Notes: generated by a model not told the origin, from the letters alone. DNA of 64,000 nucleotides from Beroe forskalii (GCA_011033025.1 WFMF01000107.1:248001-312000), one strand, 5' to 3'. Counted from the stretch's first letter, positions 12,394 to 26,325 are shown. A program made the numbers and translations.

Positions 12394-15300
12394 CTGGTGT
12401 GCAGACAATCTCATACACGTCCATTGACCAGCCTCCCCCTGTTCCATCGTCACAGTTATCATTTGTGCCATGTTTCTGGTAGGTGCTCCCAGCATCAGCC
12501 GATGTGAAGCACTCGTCGTCACTCTCTATTCCAAACAGTGAATCCAACAGTGAATCCAACCCAATATTACCGATGATATATACTAGAAATTCAAAAACGT
12601 ACCTTTTTTGAAAGTGCAGGCTTGACCTTGCCCAACAGGTATCTGCCCAGCTTCACAATCAACACACCGGTTGCTATCCTTGTTAAAGTACTGAGTGTCA
12701 GTACACGGGGTACAGGAATCTTTAGTAACAGATACAGTCCTGAAGAGTGTTATTAACCACGTAGGCTCACTTAAACCGTTGTGTCTCGTGATGTATCACG
12801 ACGAAATTGGGTTCTTTTTGCGGTGGGTGATGGCACTCCGATATGTGCTTTACTCATGTAATGTGTATTGTGTACTTGCACAAAAGTCCATTTACCTGCT
12901 ATCTCAGGCGGCGAAAATACCTAATATCAATCATGCCAGAACGGCGTTTTGAGCCATAGATCCGCTTTTGGGGCGCAAAATCAAATACCAAAATCAGTGC
13001 CACAATGCTCTTATATTGCCCAACATAATATCCTGAAACGTTCATTCACTTTAAGTTTGCCCAAAAAGAGCTGGAGGTATCTAACGACGGAACTAACCCA
13101 ATACAAGTGATGCAGTCTCCTGCTCCTGGTTTAGTGTACTGGTAAGTTTCACAAGCTTTACAATCTGACTGTCCTGCTTCATCCTGAAAATAGACACATC
13201 TAGGGAAATAAATGCAAGCTCGACCAATAAGCTCGCAGTATTATGAATTCATGCACGCTGATTGGTTAATCTTAGGTTCATTCCCATGGTGTCTCATCAG
13301 CTCAACCAATGAGCGTGCAGTACTCTCCAAATACTGTGTGCTGATTGGCTTAGCTTCTATAATTCCGCTGCTTTACCTGGTACTGTCCAGCAGGACATGG
13401 TTTACACTCTGTCTTATAGACTGTGGACTTCGTTCCTATTGGACATTCCTCACACACAGTGGTTGTGTTCGAGTATTGCTGAAAATGTAGCAATTTTAGT
13501 TCTGAAAATCTCTGTAATAGATCTAAAACTTTTCAAAATCTATAATTTCGAAAGATTGAAATTTTCTCGCAGCTAATGAAAACGTGATTTGAGACAATAG
13601 ATAAGAAACTACCTTATTATTTTACATGCTATCATGAACTCCGGAATTTAAAAAGGCAAAATAAGTATACGGCAACACCAAATTAAGCATTTCTCATTGC
13701 CCAAGTTCATAGTATTATGTGTAATTAATTTTAACGCCTCAGTTTCACCAAATCAAGTATTTTCTGCGGCCTGAGTCCTCTGTCCTGACTTGATATTGTC
13801 AACTCTATTCAACTCACCCCCTCAGCACAGGGTTCGCAGTCTGAATTGTCAGAATTTGGCTGCTCGCCAGCCGGACAGTTCTTGCACCCAATAAACTGGC
13901 TGAAGTCGGTAGGTCTATACTCGTTATCATCACAAGCTACACAGTCATTAGTTTCCTTGTCGTAGAACATACCCACTGGGCACACAGCTGAAAAAATAGC
14001 TGGTTGTAAATCCAGTTGCAAACCAGGAGATAATATTTCCTTTTTTCTGTTATGACAAGAAGAAGAAATCTCGACTATAATTTAGTAGCGAGTAAAATTA
14101 AGGACAATATGAATTTATCAATGATATCGTCACCAAAAAAGTTCGATATTGAGTCATGTTAGGCGAAGAGAAGATGAGTTTTACAAGCACAATATGCATG
14201 AAAATGATGATCTATATACTATAAGGTGAACAGAATATTATGAAGTCAGTAGAATACCAGTCTACTTAAACCCGCATAATATGAATGTGAAAAGTGAGGG
14301 AACCTTATATTCTAAATAATATTTTACCTGCAATCTTCATTCCATCAAGATCAGTAACAGTAAAGGTCACTTCCTCATCGTCGGCATCTTGGCCATTACT
14401 CCCGTTAGTGTCAAACCAAACGGTGCATGTGGTCGATCCATCACCAATGACTGCATTTCCATCCGGCAGTGTCACCTGAAAATAAAATTCCGATGATATG
14501 CGACCTTACAAGACATATTGATGTGAAACGAATTATTTGCGAGTTTTAAGAAGAAAAAAAACCTTATTTTCGCCTTCCCTTTCTCCAACATTACCGTAGC
14601 TTTAATTGAATCTGCTGCTACTGGTTCTGACGTCACACCAGCAATAGTACAAGTGGAATCCCCATCTCCTCCTCCACTGACGATCTTGTAAGTTCCGTTT
14701 GCCCCGGAAAACATGAACGTGAAAGTGTCGCCAGCAAGGTAGTACCCATATTCAGCATAATTCTTGTCGATGTCCCAATACGTTAATTCTGAAGGATTGA
14801 ATTGTTTAAATATTCAATCTTTTACTCATTTGTTGATTATCCTGTTTTAAAATTAATATTTCATGTTTAGATATGATTAACCATAACTTCGGGCTTTGTC
14901 TTACATGGGTTTATATATAGTTATGGTAAGCCATAGTACGTCCTGATCATGGGACTACACTGGACGCGCTGATTGGTCAATGCCAGCATGACTACGGTAT
15001 CCTATGGGTAAGCTACAACGTTGTAAATCACCAACCTATTTTCTCAGCATAAAGCATTGCTGTGTCAGTAGCAATTTCGTCACCAGTTCCGACCTTTACC
15101 GTACACCGGTAAGATGTACTATCAGTGACAGAGTCAGGTAAAGCGTACATCATTTTAACTTCGCCAGCGACTGGCACGCTACAATCTGCTTCTGTACATG
15201 TGAATGTATTGGTATTTGTTGTACAAGTACAGACTACGGTGCTATCCTCATCTTCCACTTTGAGCTCCACAGTTTCTGCAATCCAAGAGCCTGGGCTCGA

Positions 15301-18300
15301 TAGCCCACATGTTACGAATTTTCCTTCTGCGTTTGCGTTTTCCATAAATACAGTTCCAATGGTTTCCAGTTCTGGGAAATTGTTCATAGGTTACCGATTG
15401 GAACTTAATAAGGTTTTGTGTTATATATAGTTAATGTCAACTGTGTTATAAGTCACATTCTCAGATAGTCCCAATTGTTTTGAGACACGGCCTAGTCGTA
15501 ACAAAACCTCACAACTCACACCCAGACACTCACAACCCCCGTGGACAAATGTCCGCGTGCTGCATTGCCACCCCTGGGTGAGGCGCCGTGTCTTGCCCAA
15601 CACCGTACTTCCTCACATTACTGCATGGTGCCACGAATTGGAATGCTTTATTCAGTTTTATGGGTAAACTTCTGAACTCTGAGAACATTAATTGCTTATT
15701 TTATTAGAATTATTTTCCACTAGCGGGCCCATTGGGCCTGCTAGAATAATTTATTAGAATTGGATACATAGCTCACTCTGTGGCGCTTTGCGCAACCTCA
15801 TCCGCAAATTTTGGAAAAAAAAAGTACAGATTAAAACCATACTGTAGGTAGCAATCCAATAATTAACTGAAAAATTTCAACATATTTGATTTTATTAACA
15901 TGTTATTAACTTATAGACAAGGGAAAATTGTCTAAACAAGGGAAAATTGTCTAAACAAGGGAAATTACTATTGTTGAATGTGACAAAGCAATTAGTCACG
16001 AGAGGACCCTTAACAGGTGCTCACTCTTCACAATCCGAACTTGAAAAAAGTTTTTTCCCTGGTAGAATTTTATTAGAATTTGCATAAATTGTTCCGGTGT
16101 TCAAGTTAACTAGTTAGTAACTTTGAAATGAAAATAAAGGGGGTTATTAATAGGATGAGTTAGATTTTACAACTGCCAATTTGCACCTTCCAAAGGTGCT
16201 CAGTGTATGGTAGTGCATATTGCCCACTCACCTATGCACAGTGTACAGTACACTACACAAACCTTGTTTGCAGACAATCTCATACACGTCCATTGACCAG
16301 CTTCCCCCTGTTCCGTCGTCACAGTTATCCGTTGGGCCATGTTTCTTGTAAGTGCTCCCAGCATCAGCCGACGTGAAGCATTCGTCGTCACTCTCTATTC
16401 CGAAAACAGTGAATCCATAGCTCTCAGCGACACTCTGACAAGATGCAATGGCATCATGCCTGTCAAAGGATCTCTTTCCTCCGCTTATTGCTCTGTCACT
16501 GTCGTCTTTCCAACAGCCGTGATGTTCTCTAGTACACCCACCTGAGATTTAAACCACAGTCACGATACTTACTATAGTAACCAATAACCATAGTAACCAT
16601 AGTAATTATAGTAATAATTAATATAATACCACTCCCGTGCAAGTTATTCCTATGCAGATAGGAGTATATCAACCATAGTAACCATATAAACATAGACCAT
16701 AGTAACCATATAAATATCGTAACCATAGTAACTATATATAAACATAGTAACCAATTTGCTTGAGACGTCTGTCACATGCATGAGTACCCAAACAGATCCT
16801 AAAAGTGAGAAGAAAGCTGCAGCACGACAGTCGAAGTCTGCAGCGTCTACTCCAGTCAGCAGTCCTTCTGTGGCCCCCACTAAGGACTCTAAACAAGCAA
16901 AAGATTCCCTCTACTCCTAAGTTTTCATTGGTGTTGATCGATTTTACCTTTAAATTGATTCAACGTGATCATTGTTTTGTTCATGTTGATAATATGAAAA
17001 ACTCACCTTTTTTTCTGCAATCTGGTTGCCCTTGGAATGTCCCCATGTCTGTGCATGTCACCGTGGAATCTCCCTGATTTGCATACGTAGTGGCACATGT
17101 GATACTGATCTCCGCGCCAATATCAAAGTTTCCAACTGAATTGTGTGTGTTTGTGTTCAAGTTACTCCACGACCCAAACGGATTCAGGCAATGATCTGCG
17201 ATAATATAAGTAAGTTAGTATTTTCATGTTGAAAAATTGAAAGGTTGTATTTCCTATAGGACTGCCAAGAAAGAAATTAGAAAATTTAAGGATCTACGGT
17301 CAAATTTCATTGAGAAAACTCACCTATTTTTCTGCAATCTGGCTGTCCTTGGAATGTCCCCAAGTCTGTACACGTCACCGTGGAATCTCCCTGATTTGCA
17401 TACGTAGTGGCACATGTGATACTGATCACCGCGCCAATATCAAAGTCTCCAACTGAACTGTGTGTGTTTGTGTCCAAGTTACTCCACGACCCAAACGGAT
17501 TTGGGCAATGATCTGCAATGATATTAGTAAGTTAGTATTTTCATGTTGAAGAGTTGGAAGGTTGTATTAATGATTTTCTATAGGACTGCCAAGAAAGAAA
17601 TTAGAAAATTTAAGGATCTACGGTCAAATTTCATTGAGAAAACTCACCTATTTTTATGCAATCTGGCTGCCCTTGGAATGTCCCCATGTTTGTACATGTC
17701 ACAGTGGAATCTCCCTGATTTGCATACGTAGTGGCACATGTGATACTGATCTCCGCGCCAATATCAAAGTCTCCAACTGAACTGTGTGTGTTTGTGTCCA
17801 AGTTACTCCATGACCCAAACGGATTCGGGCAATGATCTGCAATGATATTAGTAAGTTAGTATTTTGTTTATGAAAAGTTGAAAGGTTGTATTAATGATTT
17901 TCTATAGGACTGCCAAGAAAGAGAAACCATTAACATACATTATACCATAGTATGTTTTGTTACGATAAGAATAGAAAAATGTATTATAGGTATTGATATG
18001 AAAATTTTATTTTGATATATGAAAATGTTTGATATCTCTGTGAAAACTGGAAAAAGTACTGTGTACAGTATACAGTGTAGTGTGTACACTGTACAGTACA
18101 CTTGTACACTGGTTACTATGTACTTATAGTATACATTAATATAGTATCCAGTTTAAAGTGTACACTACACAAAACCTGGTGGACAGACAATCTCATACAC
18201 GTCCATTGACCAGTCTCCCCCTGTTCCATCGTCACAGTTATCCGTTGAGCCATGTTTCTTGTAAGTGCTCCCAGCATCAGCCGACGAGATGCATTCGTCA

Positions 18301-21300
18301 TCACCCTCTACTGCGAAAAAAGTGAATCCGTAGTTCTCAGCGACCCACTGACAAGATTCAATGACATCATTCTTGTTAAAGTATCTCTTAATTCCTCCGC
18401 TTATTGCTCTATCACTATCGTCTTTCCAACAGCCGTGATGTTTTCTAGTACACCCACCTGAGATTTAAACCATAGTAACGATACTTACCATAGTTACCAT
18501 AGTAACCATAGTGATTATAGAAATATTATGCAACTTCTAAGGAGGTTTACGCAGTGCTCCTTTATACCCATTATGCACGCTAAAACAGTTACACTTTTGA
18601 AAAAGTGGAACTACAGTGCCAAAAAAGTGGAACTACAGTTGATAATGAAACCATTTTGGCATTGCTCCCCAGTGTTCTTCAAAACGTGACCTTACTATAG
18701 CAGGGAGAGGTGTTAAAAATGAACACTGGGGTGACAGACCGCAGATTTCACACTGAAGGATTCAGTAGCTGCTCTTATTACAATAGCTCAAATACTAGAC
18801 AAGCCGATAACACTACATATTCCCATAAAATTCTTGCTTGAATTACACATAATTACGAAATATATACCTACAAGACGTATTGTCGTTGCATAATTCGGTT
18901 TTGTAACTCGCAAAAACTGCAAACCTTCCATTAAAACCTCGGCCTTCGGCCTCGGTCTTAATGTGTTATTATGCCCTCGCGCTTCGCGCTCGGTGCATAA
19001 TATCGCGGTTTGCAATTTTTGCTAGTTACAAAACCTCTCATAGTACCACTTCCGTGCAAATTACTCCTATGCAGATAGGAGTATAACAACCATAGTAACG
19101 CACTAACGCCGACTTCCCCAAAAGGACCACTAGAGGACCACTGCAGGGCCAATATAGGGGACCATTACAGGACCACTAGAGGACCACATTGAGAATCACT
19201 AGAGGACCACTTTAGGGACCAGAGGACCACTAGGACAAACTTAGGACGAACAACTTATGAATAACTCTTTAGCACAATTTGGAAGTCTAGACGCAATTTT
19301 GATATAACTGATTGGAACTGATATATAATTGATTTCATGTTTCGACGACGTTTTAAAGGTGTTTGGTCATGAATAATTCACTTTCCTTAATTATGATCTA
19401 GTACATAGAAATATATGCATTACTATTTTGTTAGTATAACAGTGAAATTCCGGTGTTTCTAGCATGTCTGTGTCACTTGATATCCGGGATTATATAAAGT
19501 AGCGCGTGACGTAATCAAGGTAAGTGATACGACCGCAACACCCCTGCAGCAGCCCGTATCCTGTGTAATGTATAAGCAAAATATCACTATTGTGTGTTTG
19601 GGTGCTTGTTTCGTTTTACCGTATCTGACTTAAATAACGTTTAATTTTGAGAATTAAACTGCAAGTTTTATTCATGGGAGATAGTTCTTTTCTAAAGTTT
19701 GAATATTGTAGGTACGGATGCAAGTAAAACTTTGAAAAAAGGTCTGTTTTAAGGGCATTATCTGTGTCGGCTATTTTTGGAGGATTTTCGTATCTGCCAC
19801 AGTTATCAGTGATCACAAAGTGATCAGTAATCAATCCTTGGAATAAAAGTGTCATCTCTACCTTCCTATAACTCCTTACCCTGACCCCTAAAGGCCTAAC
19901 TTTGGCAAAACGGCTTAATTCCAACGAGCTGTATGGTTTAATCTTTCACTGGTCACCCAGACAGATCGGAAATCACTCTTGGAGTTAGACCAGTTAATGA
20001 TAAATCTGATGGTCTTCTCTGATCACTTGTTAACATTTCACTGGTCAGCCATAAACCAGACTGATGAGAACACTCTCGACCAGTCCAACAATCACCATCT
20101 GAAGGCGCGCCCTGACACGGGACACTAATTCATTGACCAATCTGATGCCAGGTTACTGATCACTCATCACTCTAAAACCATGTCACTGGTTGCCCTGTCT
20201 CCAGTTCATTGCTCACCTTGACACCAATTCATTGATCATCCTGACACCAATTCACTGATCAATGATGAACCTGACACGAATTCTCTGATCAACCTGGCAC
20301 CAATTTACTGATTACCCTGAAACCAATTTATTGCTCACCCTGACACCAATTCACTGATCAGCATGACACCAATTCACTGATCACCCCGACACCAGTTCAC
20401 TGCGCACAGTGACACCAATTCATTACTCACCCTGACCCCAATTCACTCAATCTGCTTACGCTGACACCAATTCATTGATCACTGACACTCCAACATCAAT
20501 TCACTGATCACTCCGATACCTGATTACTGATCATACCGACAACAAATTAACTGACCACCCTGACAATGATTCGCTGTTCGCTCTGACACCAATTCGCTTA
20601 ACACTGATACCAGGATACTGATCGCTATGAAACCAGATAATTTAACACTTTGACACTAGTCGCCAATGAATCTACTTTTCATTGACGTATCTCTGGATAC
20701 CATTCTACCAAGAACCTTCAAACCAGGCAGCTGTACAGTGTACACTGTACAGTACGGGAACAGTTGCTTTACACTCAGTTTTTTTAATAAGAAACTGTCT
20801 ATAAGAAACTTAGCCTAGGATTTCCGAAAATTTAAGAAACTTAGCCTAGAATTTCGGAAAAATTAAGAAACTTAAACGATTTACAATTAAGAAATTAAGA
20901 AACTTCTAGCCTAGAATTTTGAAATTTGTGTATAAAATCCTATTGCAACTGAAATTCTTTTAACGTCTGGCGCCCCCAGACCCCCACTTTTTGATTGTGA
21001 ACATTTCGAAACTAGGTAATCAAGTACTTCCATTGGACTTTTATTACCAAGCACAAAACAGAAATTTAGAAATTGTTGTTGAGACAGGACACTATTAGAG
21101 TTCCATATTCTATTTCCAAAAGTTCCAAGCATTAAGCTCGGCTAGGTAAATCTTTATTTTTATAGGATTTAGATATTATCTAAATTTTAAAATTCGCGAA
21201 CTTTTTTGGAAGAACATTTGATGAAGATCCCTGAACATTGTATACAGTTGCACAAATCTTTTAAGATAGGTAGTAGGTACATGCTTAAAAGTGTATAATT

Positions 21301-22692
21301 TACCTAAAAATATCAGAAAGTTCGATTTTAATCCTCAACTACAGTCTACAAAGTAGGTTCCTATATTGGAAATTTGGTAAACATTTTGCTGTACGGTATG
21401 TCGGTATGTAGAATTAAGAAACCGATTAAGAAACTTTTAGGCTCAAAATCGTGAAAAAATAAGAAAATTGTAGCCTAGGTTTTCAATAAGTTTCTTATAA
21501 AAAAAACTGAGTGTATAAGTTTGAAAAACGCTTGTTTATTTAAGTAAAGATTATGATATATACGAAGTAAATGACTTTGATAATACGAGTAAATAATAAT
21601 TAATGCAACATAATAATTATGTGAAATAATTGGGTGAAATTAGCTGGGCGGCAAAACAAACAAAAACACGGAATAACGATGTTATAATATTGCAGATGTA
21701 GTGTTTATTCTGTGCTGTGGATATGTATAGAATATCGCGGTGACCGATCCTACGTCATCAGCAGAAATCTTAACATGCATATATCTTCCGCTATATAGGG
21801 CGTAGCGCTACCGGAATTTCACCGTGTTGTTTGTTATGATAAGGTGCATCTAATTACGTCGATTAACTTGTACCTTAAAATTGATGACCAAACACCTTTA
21901 ATGCTAGTTCTGGACTTACTCAAATTGCAAATGCATTAAATGAATATCTTACAGTTTTGCGGGCTTGATTTTTAATATTACATGTTTGATTTTGTGTTAT
22001 ATTATATGTTGTTAAATTGAGCGATCCGTCTGGGCCAGTATATAGCCAGTATCACGCCAGTATCGGGCCTACCTCACGCCGTTATCGTGCCAGTATCACG
22101 CCTGTATCGAGCCACTATCAGGCCAGTAGCACTCCAGTAGCACGCCAGTAGGGCGCCAGTAGCTCGCAAGTATCACGCCAGTAGGGCGCCAGTAGCTCGC
22201 AAGTATCACGCCAGTAGGGCACCAGTAGCACGCCAGTATTGCGCCAGTATCGCGCCAGTATCACGCTAGTATCGCCCCAGTCGAAACTAACTCCAGGACG
22301 CCAGCAGCACGCCAGTATATGATCTGATACTGACGTGCTACAGGCGTTCTGGCTTTGAGTTAGTTTCGAAGTGTGTTGGTCTACAGTCTACACCTTATTA
22401 AAAGTGAGGACTGAAGTGACTATATTTTCTGGTCGACAATCTAATACAAAATTGGAAAAGTTTGATTAGTTTGATTGGTCGGGATGCATATAATAATATG
22501 CACGAACTTGTAAACTCTTCGTATAATGAAAGGTCCACTTTCAGGAAAAGTTCAAAATTTGTGTCATGTGACTGATCCGGCACTTTTCAAATTCGACAAG
22601 ATCAGTAGCGCAAATTAGTAAAAAGCAGATAATTTGAAGGTACCTGCAACTGCACCGATGACAAGGACCAGCACCAAGACAGAGCTCCTCAT
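12394..22692 (-). CDS. Secreted/surface modular protein: WSC-like, CCP, Ig-like, TNFR-like
   Basis: Exons inferred on the minus strand: signal peptide 22644-22692 (MRSSVLVLVLVIGAVA); WSC-like module 18176-18457; CCP/sushi 17648-17836, 17324-17512 and 17007-17195; second WSC-like 16263-16541; Ig-like 15036-15371; second Ig-like 14595-14788 plus 14328-14475; Cys-rich TNFR/GCC2-type repeats 13818-13987, 13377-13478, about 13098-13183 and 12603-12719; a partial third WSC-like copy 12394-12582. The first exons are all phase 1-1, as in shuffled extracellular modules. CCP motifs read HCPNPFGSW, ISITCATTY, TVTCTNMGTFQGQPDC. WSC-like modules read GCWKDDSDRAISGG and DNCDDGTGG.WSMDVYEIVC. The junction from the 13.1-kb exon to the next does not fit in phase, so an exon may be missing there. 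The 3' end, and any membrane anchor, was not found. Exact family and role are unknown; recognition or adhesion is inference. Confidence 0.65.
17007..17836 (-). repeat. Tandem triplication of a CCP exon with its intron
   Basis: Three CCP exons, each exactly 189 bp, repeat at 317- and 324-bp spacing. The intron sequence between them is duplicated too (for example GGACTGCCAAGAAAGAAATT). Exon identity is very high, so the duplication is recent. All copies are phase 1-1, so each can be included or skipped without breaking the frame. Confidence 0.9.
18893..19043. mobile_element. Palindromic MITE-like element
   Basis: TTTTGTAACTCGCAAAAACT at the left pairs with AATTTTTGCTAGTTACAAAA at the right. 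The interior holds two further short hairpins (CTCGGCCTTCGGCCTCGG and CTCGCGCTTCGCGCTCGG). It sits in intron 1 of the modular gene. No clean target duplication was seen. Confidence 0.65.
20105..20650. repeat. Degenerate minisatellite, unit about 22 bp
   Basis: Many variants of CTGACACCAATTCACTGATC follow each other with irregular spacing inside the TTAA-flanked element. It is non-coding. Confidence 0.85.
20772..21513. mobile_element. TA-flanked TIR element nested in the TTAA element
   Basis: The left end CACTCAGTTTTTTTAATAAG pairs with a right end reading CTTATAAAAAAAACTGAGTG. TA lies on both sides (20770-20771 and 21514-21515). This fits a Tc1/mariner-type non-autonomous element; that class is inferred from the target site only. 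The interior near both ends carries repeats of AAGAAACTTAGCCTAG. Confidence 0.75.
22034..22370. repeat. Minisatellite (GCCAGTATCAC) ending in a hairpin
   Basis: A 14-15 bp unit around CACGCCAGTA repeats to about 22315. It is followed by a foldback in which CGAAACTAACTCCAGGACGCC (about 22280) faces an imperfect complement ending near 22369. It lies in intron 1 of the modular gene. Confidence 0.8.
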
Positions 22693-25008
22693 ATCTTGGT
22701 GGATTATCTCTAACCTTCCAACTGTCAGTAGAAATATTCTACATTCTCAACACAATTCATATGCTGAAACACATGTACTAACAACTTAATAACAATGGAT
22801 TCGTAGACCTATTCGAGGACTCGAGGAGTAAGTTGAAAACTTTGTATGATACGAGAAAGTTGAGGTTTAGAATTAGAAGCTTTCGGAAATCATGCGATAT
22901 TGCGATAATCGTTATTAAGTGAAGATTGTTGCCGTTGATGTAAATTGTAAGAGTGTAAGGTTATAACCGTTGATGATTTCAGACCTTTTCTGTATTCAAT
23001 TCGTATTTTTCATTTAAAATTACTACTTCAAGGACAGTAAAATTTAAATTAAATCCAATTAAAATTCAAATACATATAAAATAACTGAAAAACTTAAACG
23101 TATTTTTACCTCATACTTTTGCTGCTCCTTAAAATCGCAATCAGAACGAAAGTTATCAATATTTTATTCAAAACAGTATGATACCTAAGTAAGGATTGCG
23201 CCCACATTAAACAAATCTACACGTGCAAAAACATAGCAACCATAGCTACCTATGTGCACACTAATCAATTGATGTGAAACATTTAGTTTAATTAGCAACT
23301 TATCTCGGGACACTTCATAATATGCAGTATCCTGAGTTCTTGTCCCTTACAACTGTAGGGTAACCGCTGATGATTCACAGTTTAGTCTCTTCCACCTCTC
23401 AATCCTTGAAATTGAATTAGAAAATCGATATGCAGTATTTTGTTATGTTTGTAGTATACCCATACACCTCTATAGATAAGACATTGGATTAACCTATTAC
23501 CTACCTAACCCAGACCCCAACCTTTGCCTGGAGTTGAAATAATACGAGATAAAGTGTCGTGAGATTAAGTGTCGTGAGATTAAGTGTCGTCATATGAAAT
23601 GTTCGTTAACCCGTGTTTAATAATGGGCATTCACCAATGTTTTGCACGAAGTAAATTGAAAAAATCTCTTTCTTGTCGCGTGGTTACTGTAACTATTTAA
23701 AGTCTATTTCAGACGCTATATCTGCGACCATTTTGTGGATTTCTGATGAGTCCCCTATCAAATCAACTTTGACTGGGACATTTCAAACACTATTCAGCAC
23801 CGTGATTTCGAAGTGCCTGCGATCGAAGTAGCCATTGAAAAGAAATGAGATGTTGCTCAGAAAGCGACCAGGAGTTTGTGCAGCTTAATTACGCCTTGAC
23901 AGTGCGTTTATACGGATTTGGGTGGAGTCCTGACGACCCTGTCTGATTGCAAGTGGGCAACTTCAATTTAAAGGGAAACTTATGGAATCAAAACGCTGAT
24001 TGCTACGCTAACAATCCTAGCTGCTACAACAATGCTCCTTATTCCAGCCCTCGCATATTCTCTTCGGTATTCATGCCTGCATTCATTGACCATTGTTTCC
24101 TCAATGAGCTAGTGAGCAGGGGGTCTTGTCACAATTGTCCCCGCATGCCCATCCTTCTTTTACTTTTCTTCAAGGAGGCTTTTTCTTCATATAATTATGA
24201 TAAAATTATGATAATTATAACTGAACTGTGCTTGCTGGTCGTTCTCCCGCCTCGTGTCTCACATAAAGACTAGCTTATAATACTCACACTGTAACATAAA
24301 TTGGAAATAAAATAGTACTGTGTGAATGTGTGAGGCGTGAGCATCAATTAATGTCAAACGCAAGGAAACATTTCCATTCGACAGAGGTTATAGATACATG
24401 TTGCTGCATGGCATGTTAAACAAGGAATCGAAGCTGAGGGGCCATTGCTATTAACTTATTAAGAGTTTTAGACGAATATGATTATACAGCAAAGATTTAG
24501 ATTAATAGAAACCTTTCACGTTTCAATCGGTGTCTGTGATACACAGAGTAAAAACAATTGCCTGATTGGGTTGATACTGGTTAAAACTCTCGCCTTTCGA
24601 GCACAGTGACTAAAGTTTTCATATCGACTAATGTCCTCGAAATTGATTTTCATTTCGACTATTTCAAACACAAAGACACGATTTTTTTTCGCTAAAAAAG
24701 ATATTGGCCGAGGAAATGTGAAGATGGATTGCCAAATTTGACTATTCTTTGAGAAATGATGTAGAAAATTGAATCACAGGTCTTTCGAGCCTCCAGATAC
24801 CCCCTTTGGCTGCACTCTTGAGAAGTATCACAAAATGGACCCAATAGGCACGTGTCTCTGTATTTTATAAGTTTATAGATGCTAACTTTAGGTGGATATA
24901 ACTAACTACTTTTGGTGGATATAAAAAATTACCAATACCGTAGGGTTTTTTAGGGGATGGGGGTAATTCTACGTGTGCCAGAATATCCTTTAGTCCTTAA
25001 CTGTATAA

Positions 25009-25183
25009 GGGATCGTTCACATATTACGTTATCACCTAGGGGGAGGGGGGTTTCTGAATGATTACGTTACATTTTATTGTAACGAATACAACTACTGTAA
25101 ACTTGATTACGAGGGGGAGGGGGTCGAAATTGGCAAAAAATTGATTACGTACTTACGTAATATGTGAGTATGTGAACGATCCC
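25009..25183. mobile_element. 175-bp MITE with 4-bp ATAA target duplication
   Basis: Ends GGGATCGTTCACATATTACG and the matching inverted end (GTGAACGATCCC) are flanked on both sides by ATAA (25005-25008, 25184-25187). The interior has two GAGGGGGAGGGGG-type blocks. The superfamily cannot be settled from the ends alone. Confidence 0.85.
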
Positions 25184-26174
25184 ATAAAGGGACATACAAT
25201 TTTTCAAATGGTATCATTTTTGTTTCTGTTTTTTTTGCACCTTTTTTGGCTTTTGCACATACCTTGTTGGAATGGTACCACATTTTTAACACTTCTTCGT
25301 ACCTCTTGGAAATGGCGCCTACCTTGTTGGTTCTCGATTTTTGGCATTTGTTCAAATGGTACCATTTTTTTCTTTTTTACCCCTTTTTCAAATGGTACCA
25401 TTGTTGTTGCTAAATTCTGGTTGCCCATCTAGAGCTGGACTCTCAACAAGGTAAGACTGGAATAAAACCCCTAATGCTCGGCTGTAAAATCTTCTGCAGT
25501 GGAGCAAGACATATTCAAACCTAGCTGTTTTGCGTAATGATTCCTATTTTTAGCATAATGGGAGTGACATGATGAGTCCTAATTAAGAGAATGAGGCAAA
25601 GATTCGACTTGGTGCTCCTTATGATAAGGGTGTGAGCACAATGGGGATTGGAGCCTTGCTGTAAGAAGCAGGGACCAGGCAACTGAGCTTTTTTTAAAGT
25701 GATTTTAAAGTAGGTTTACTGGGCTGCTAGTAAATGAGGGAGTTTGGGAGGCATTGGAAACAATGGAAATCCCGTGTTTCGGAGACGAAAACCTGCGAAA
25801 GTTTGAGAATACTGAGTTGCATTAATGTTTGAATATTTTGAATACCTACTGAGTTTGATTGCATTAGCGATTTAGCCAAAGAATCAAGTCTCTGAATTTG
25901 TTGTCTCCCTGTCTTTCTTCTTTGGGCGTAGTATGATTCTTTGAAAAGATTCTAAGAAACTAAGACCAAGAGAACAGTTGCAATTAGACTGAGAGGTGGT
26001 GAATTGCTATGGATAAGTCCAGCTGCAAACCCAAACAACTCAACAAGGCATGAACTTGATAGACATTTTTGTTGGGAGAAACGAGCCTCAGATTTCAGCA
26101 TAGGGTGAAATGAATCGACATTTTGATAGAGAGAAAGTATCTGGATATTTGTGATAAATCTTCAAGTTGACCAT

Positions 26175-26325
26175 TCCCTGTTGTTTCCATAGTAACGACA
26201 AATTATTCACTGTTATCATAGCAACATGACACATTATTCACTGTTGTTTCCATAGAAACGTCACATTAGTTGTTTATGATAGCAACGTCAAATTATTCAC
26301 TGTTGTTACCATGTTGTTACTGATG
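26175..26325. repeat. About 43-bp minisatellite, 3-4 copies
   Basis: Variants of CCATAGTAACGTCAAATTAT followed by TCACTGTTGTT repeat about every 43 bp. It is non-coding. Confidence 0.7.

Larger units (their letters stand above)
19357..21897. mobile_element. 2.5-kb TTAA-flanked TIR element
   Basis: Inverted ends AGGTGTTTGGTCAT are bounded on both sides by TTAA (19353-19356 and 21898-21901). A second inverted block (GTGAAATTCCGGT, near 19450 and 21807) lies inside the ends. TTAA duplication is typical of piggyBac and Kolobok superfamilies. No transposase frame is present, so it is non-autonomous. It contains a minisatellite (20105-20650), a perfect 22-bp palindrome at 20731-20752 and a nested TA-flanked element. 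Confidence 0.8.

Noticed and set aside
20105..22315. Regularly repeated units resembling a CRISPR array
   Set aside because: Units are degenerate, have no constant spacers and lie in an animal intron; they are minisatellites.
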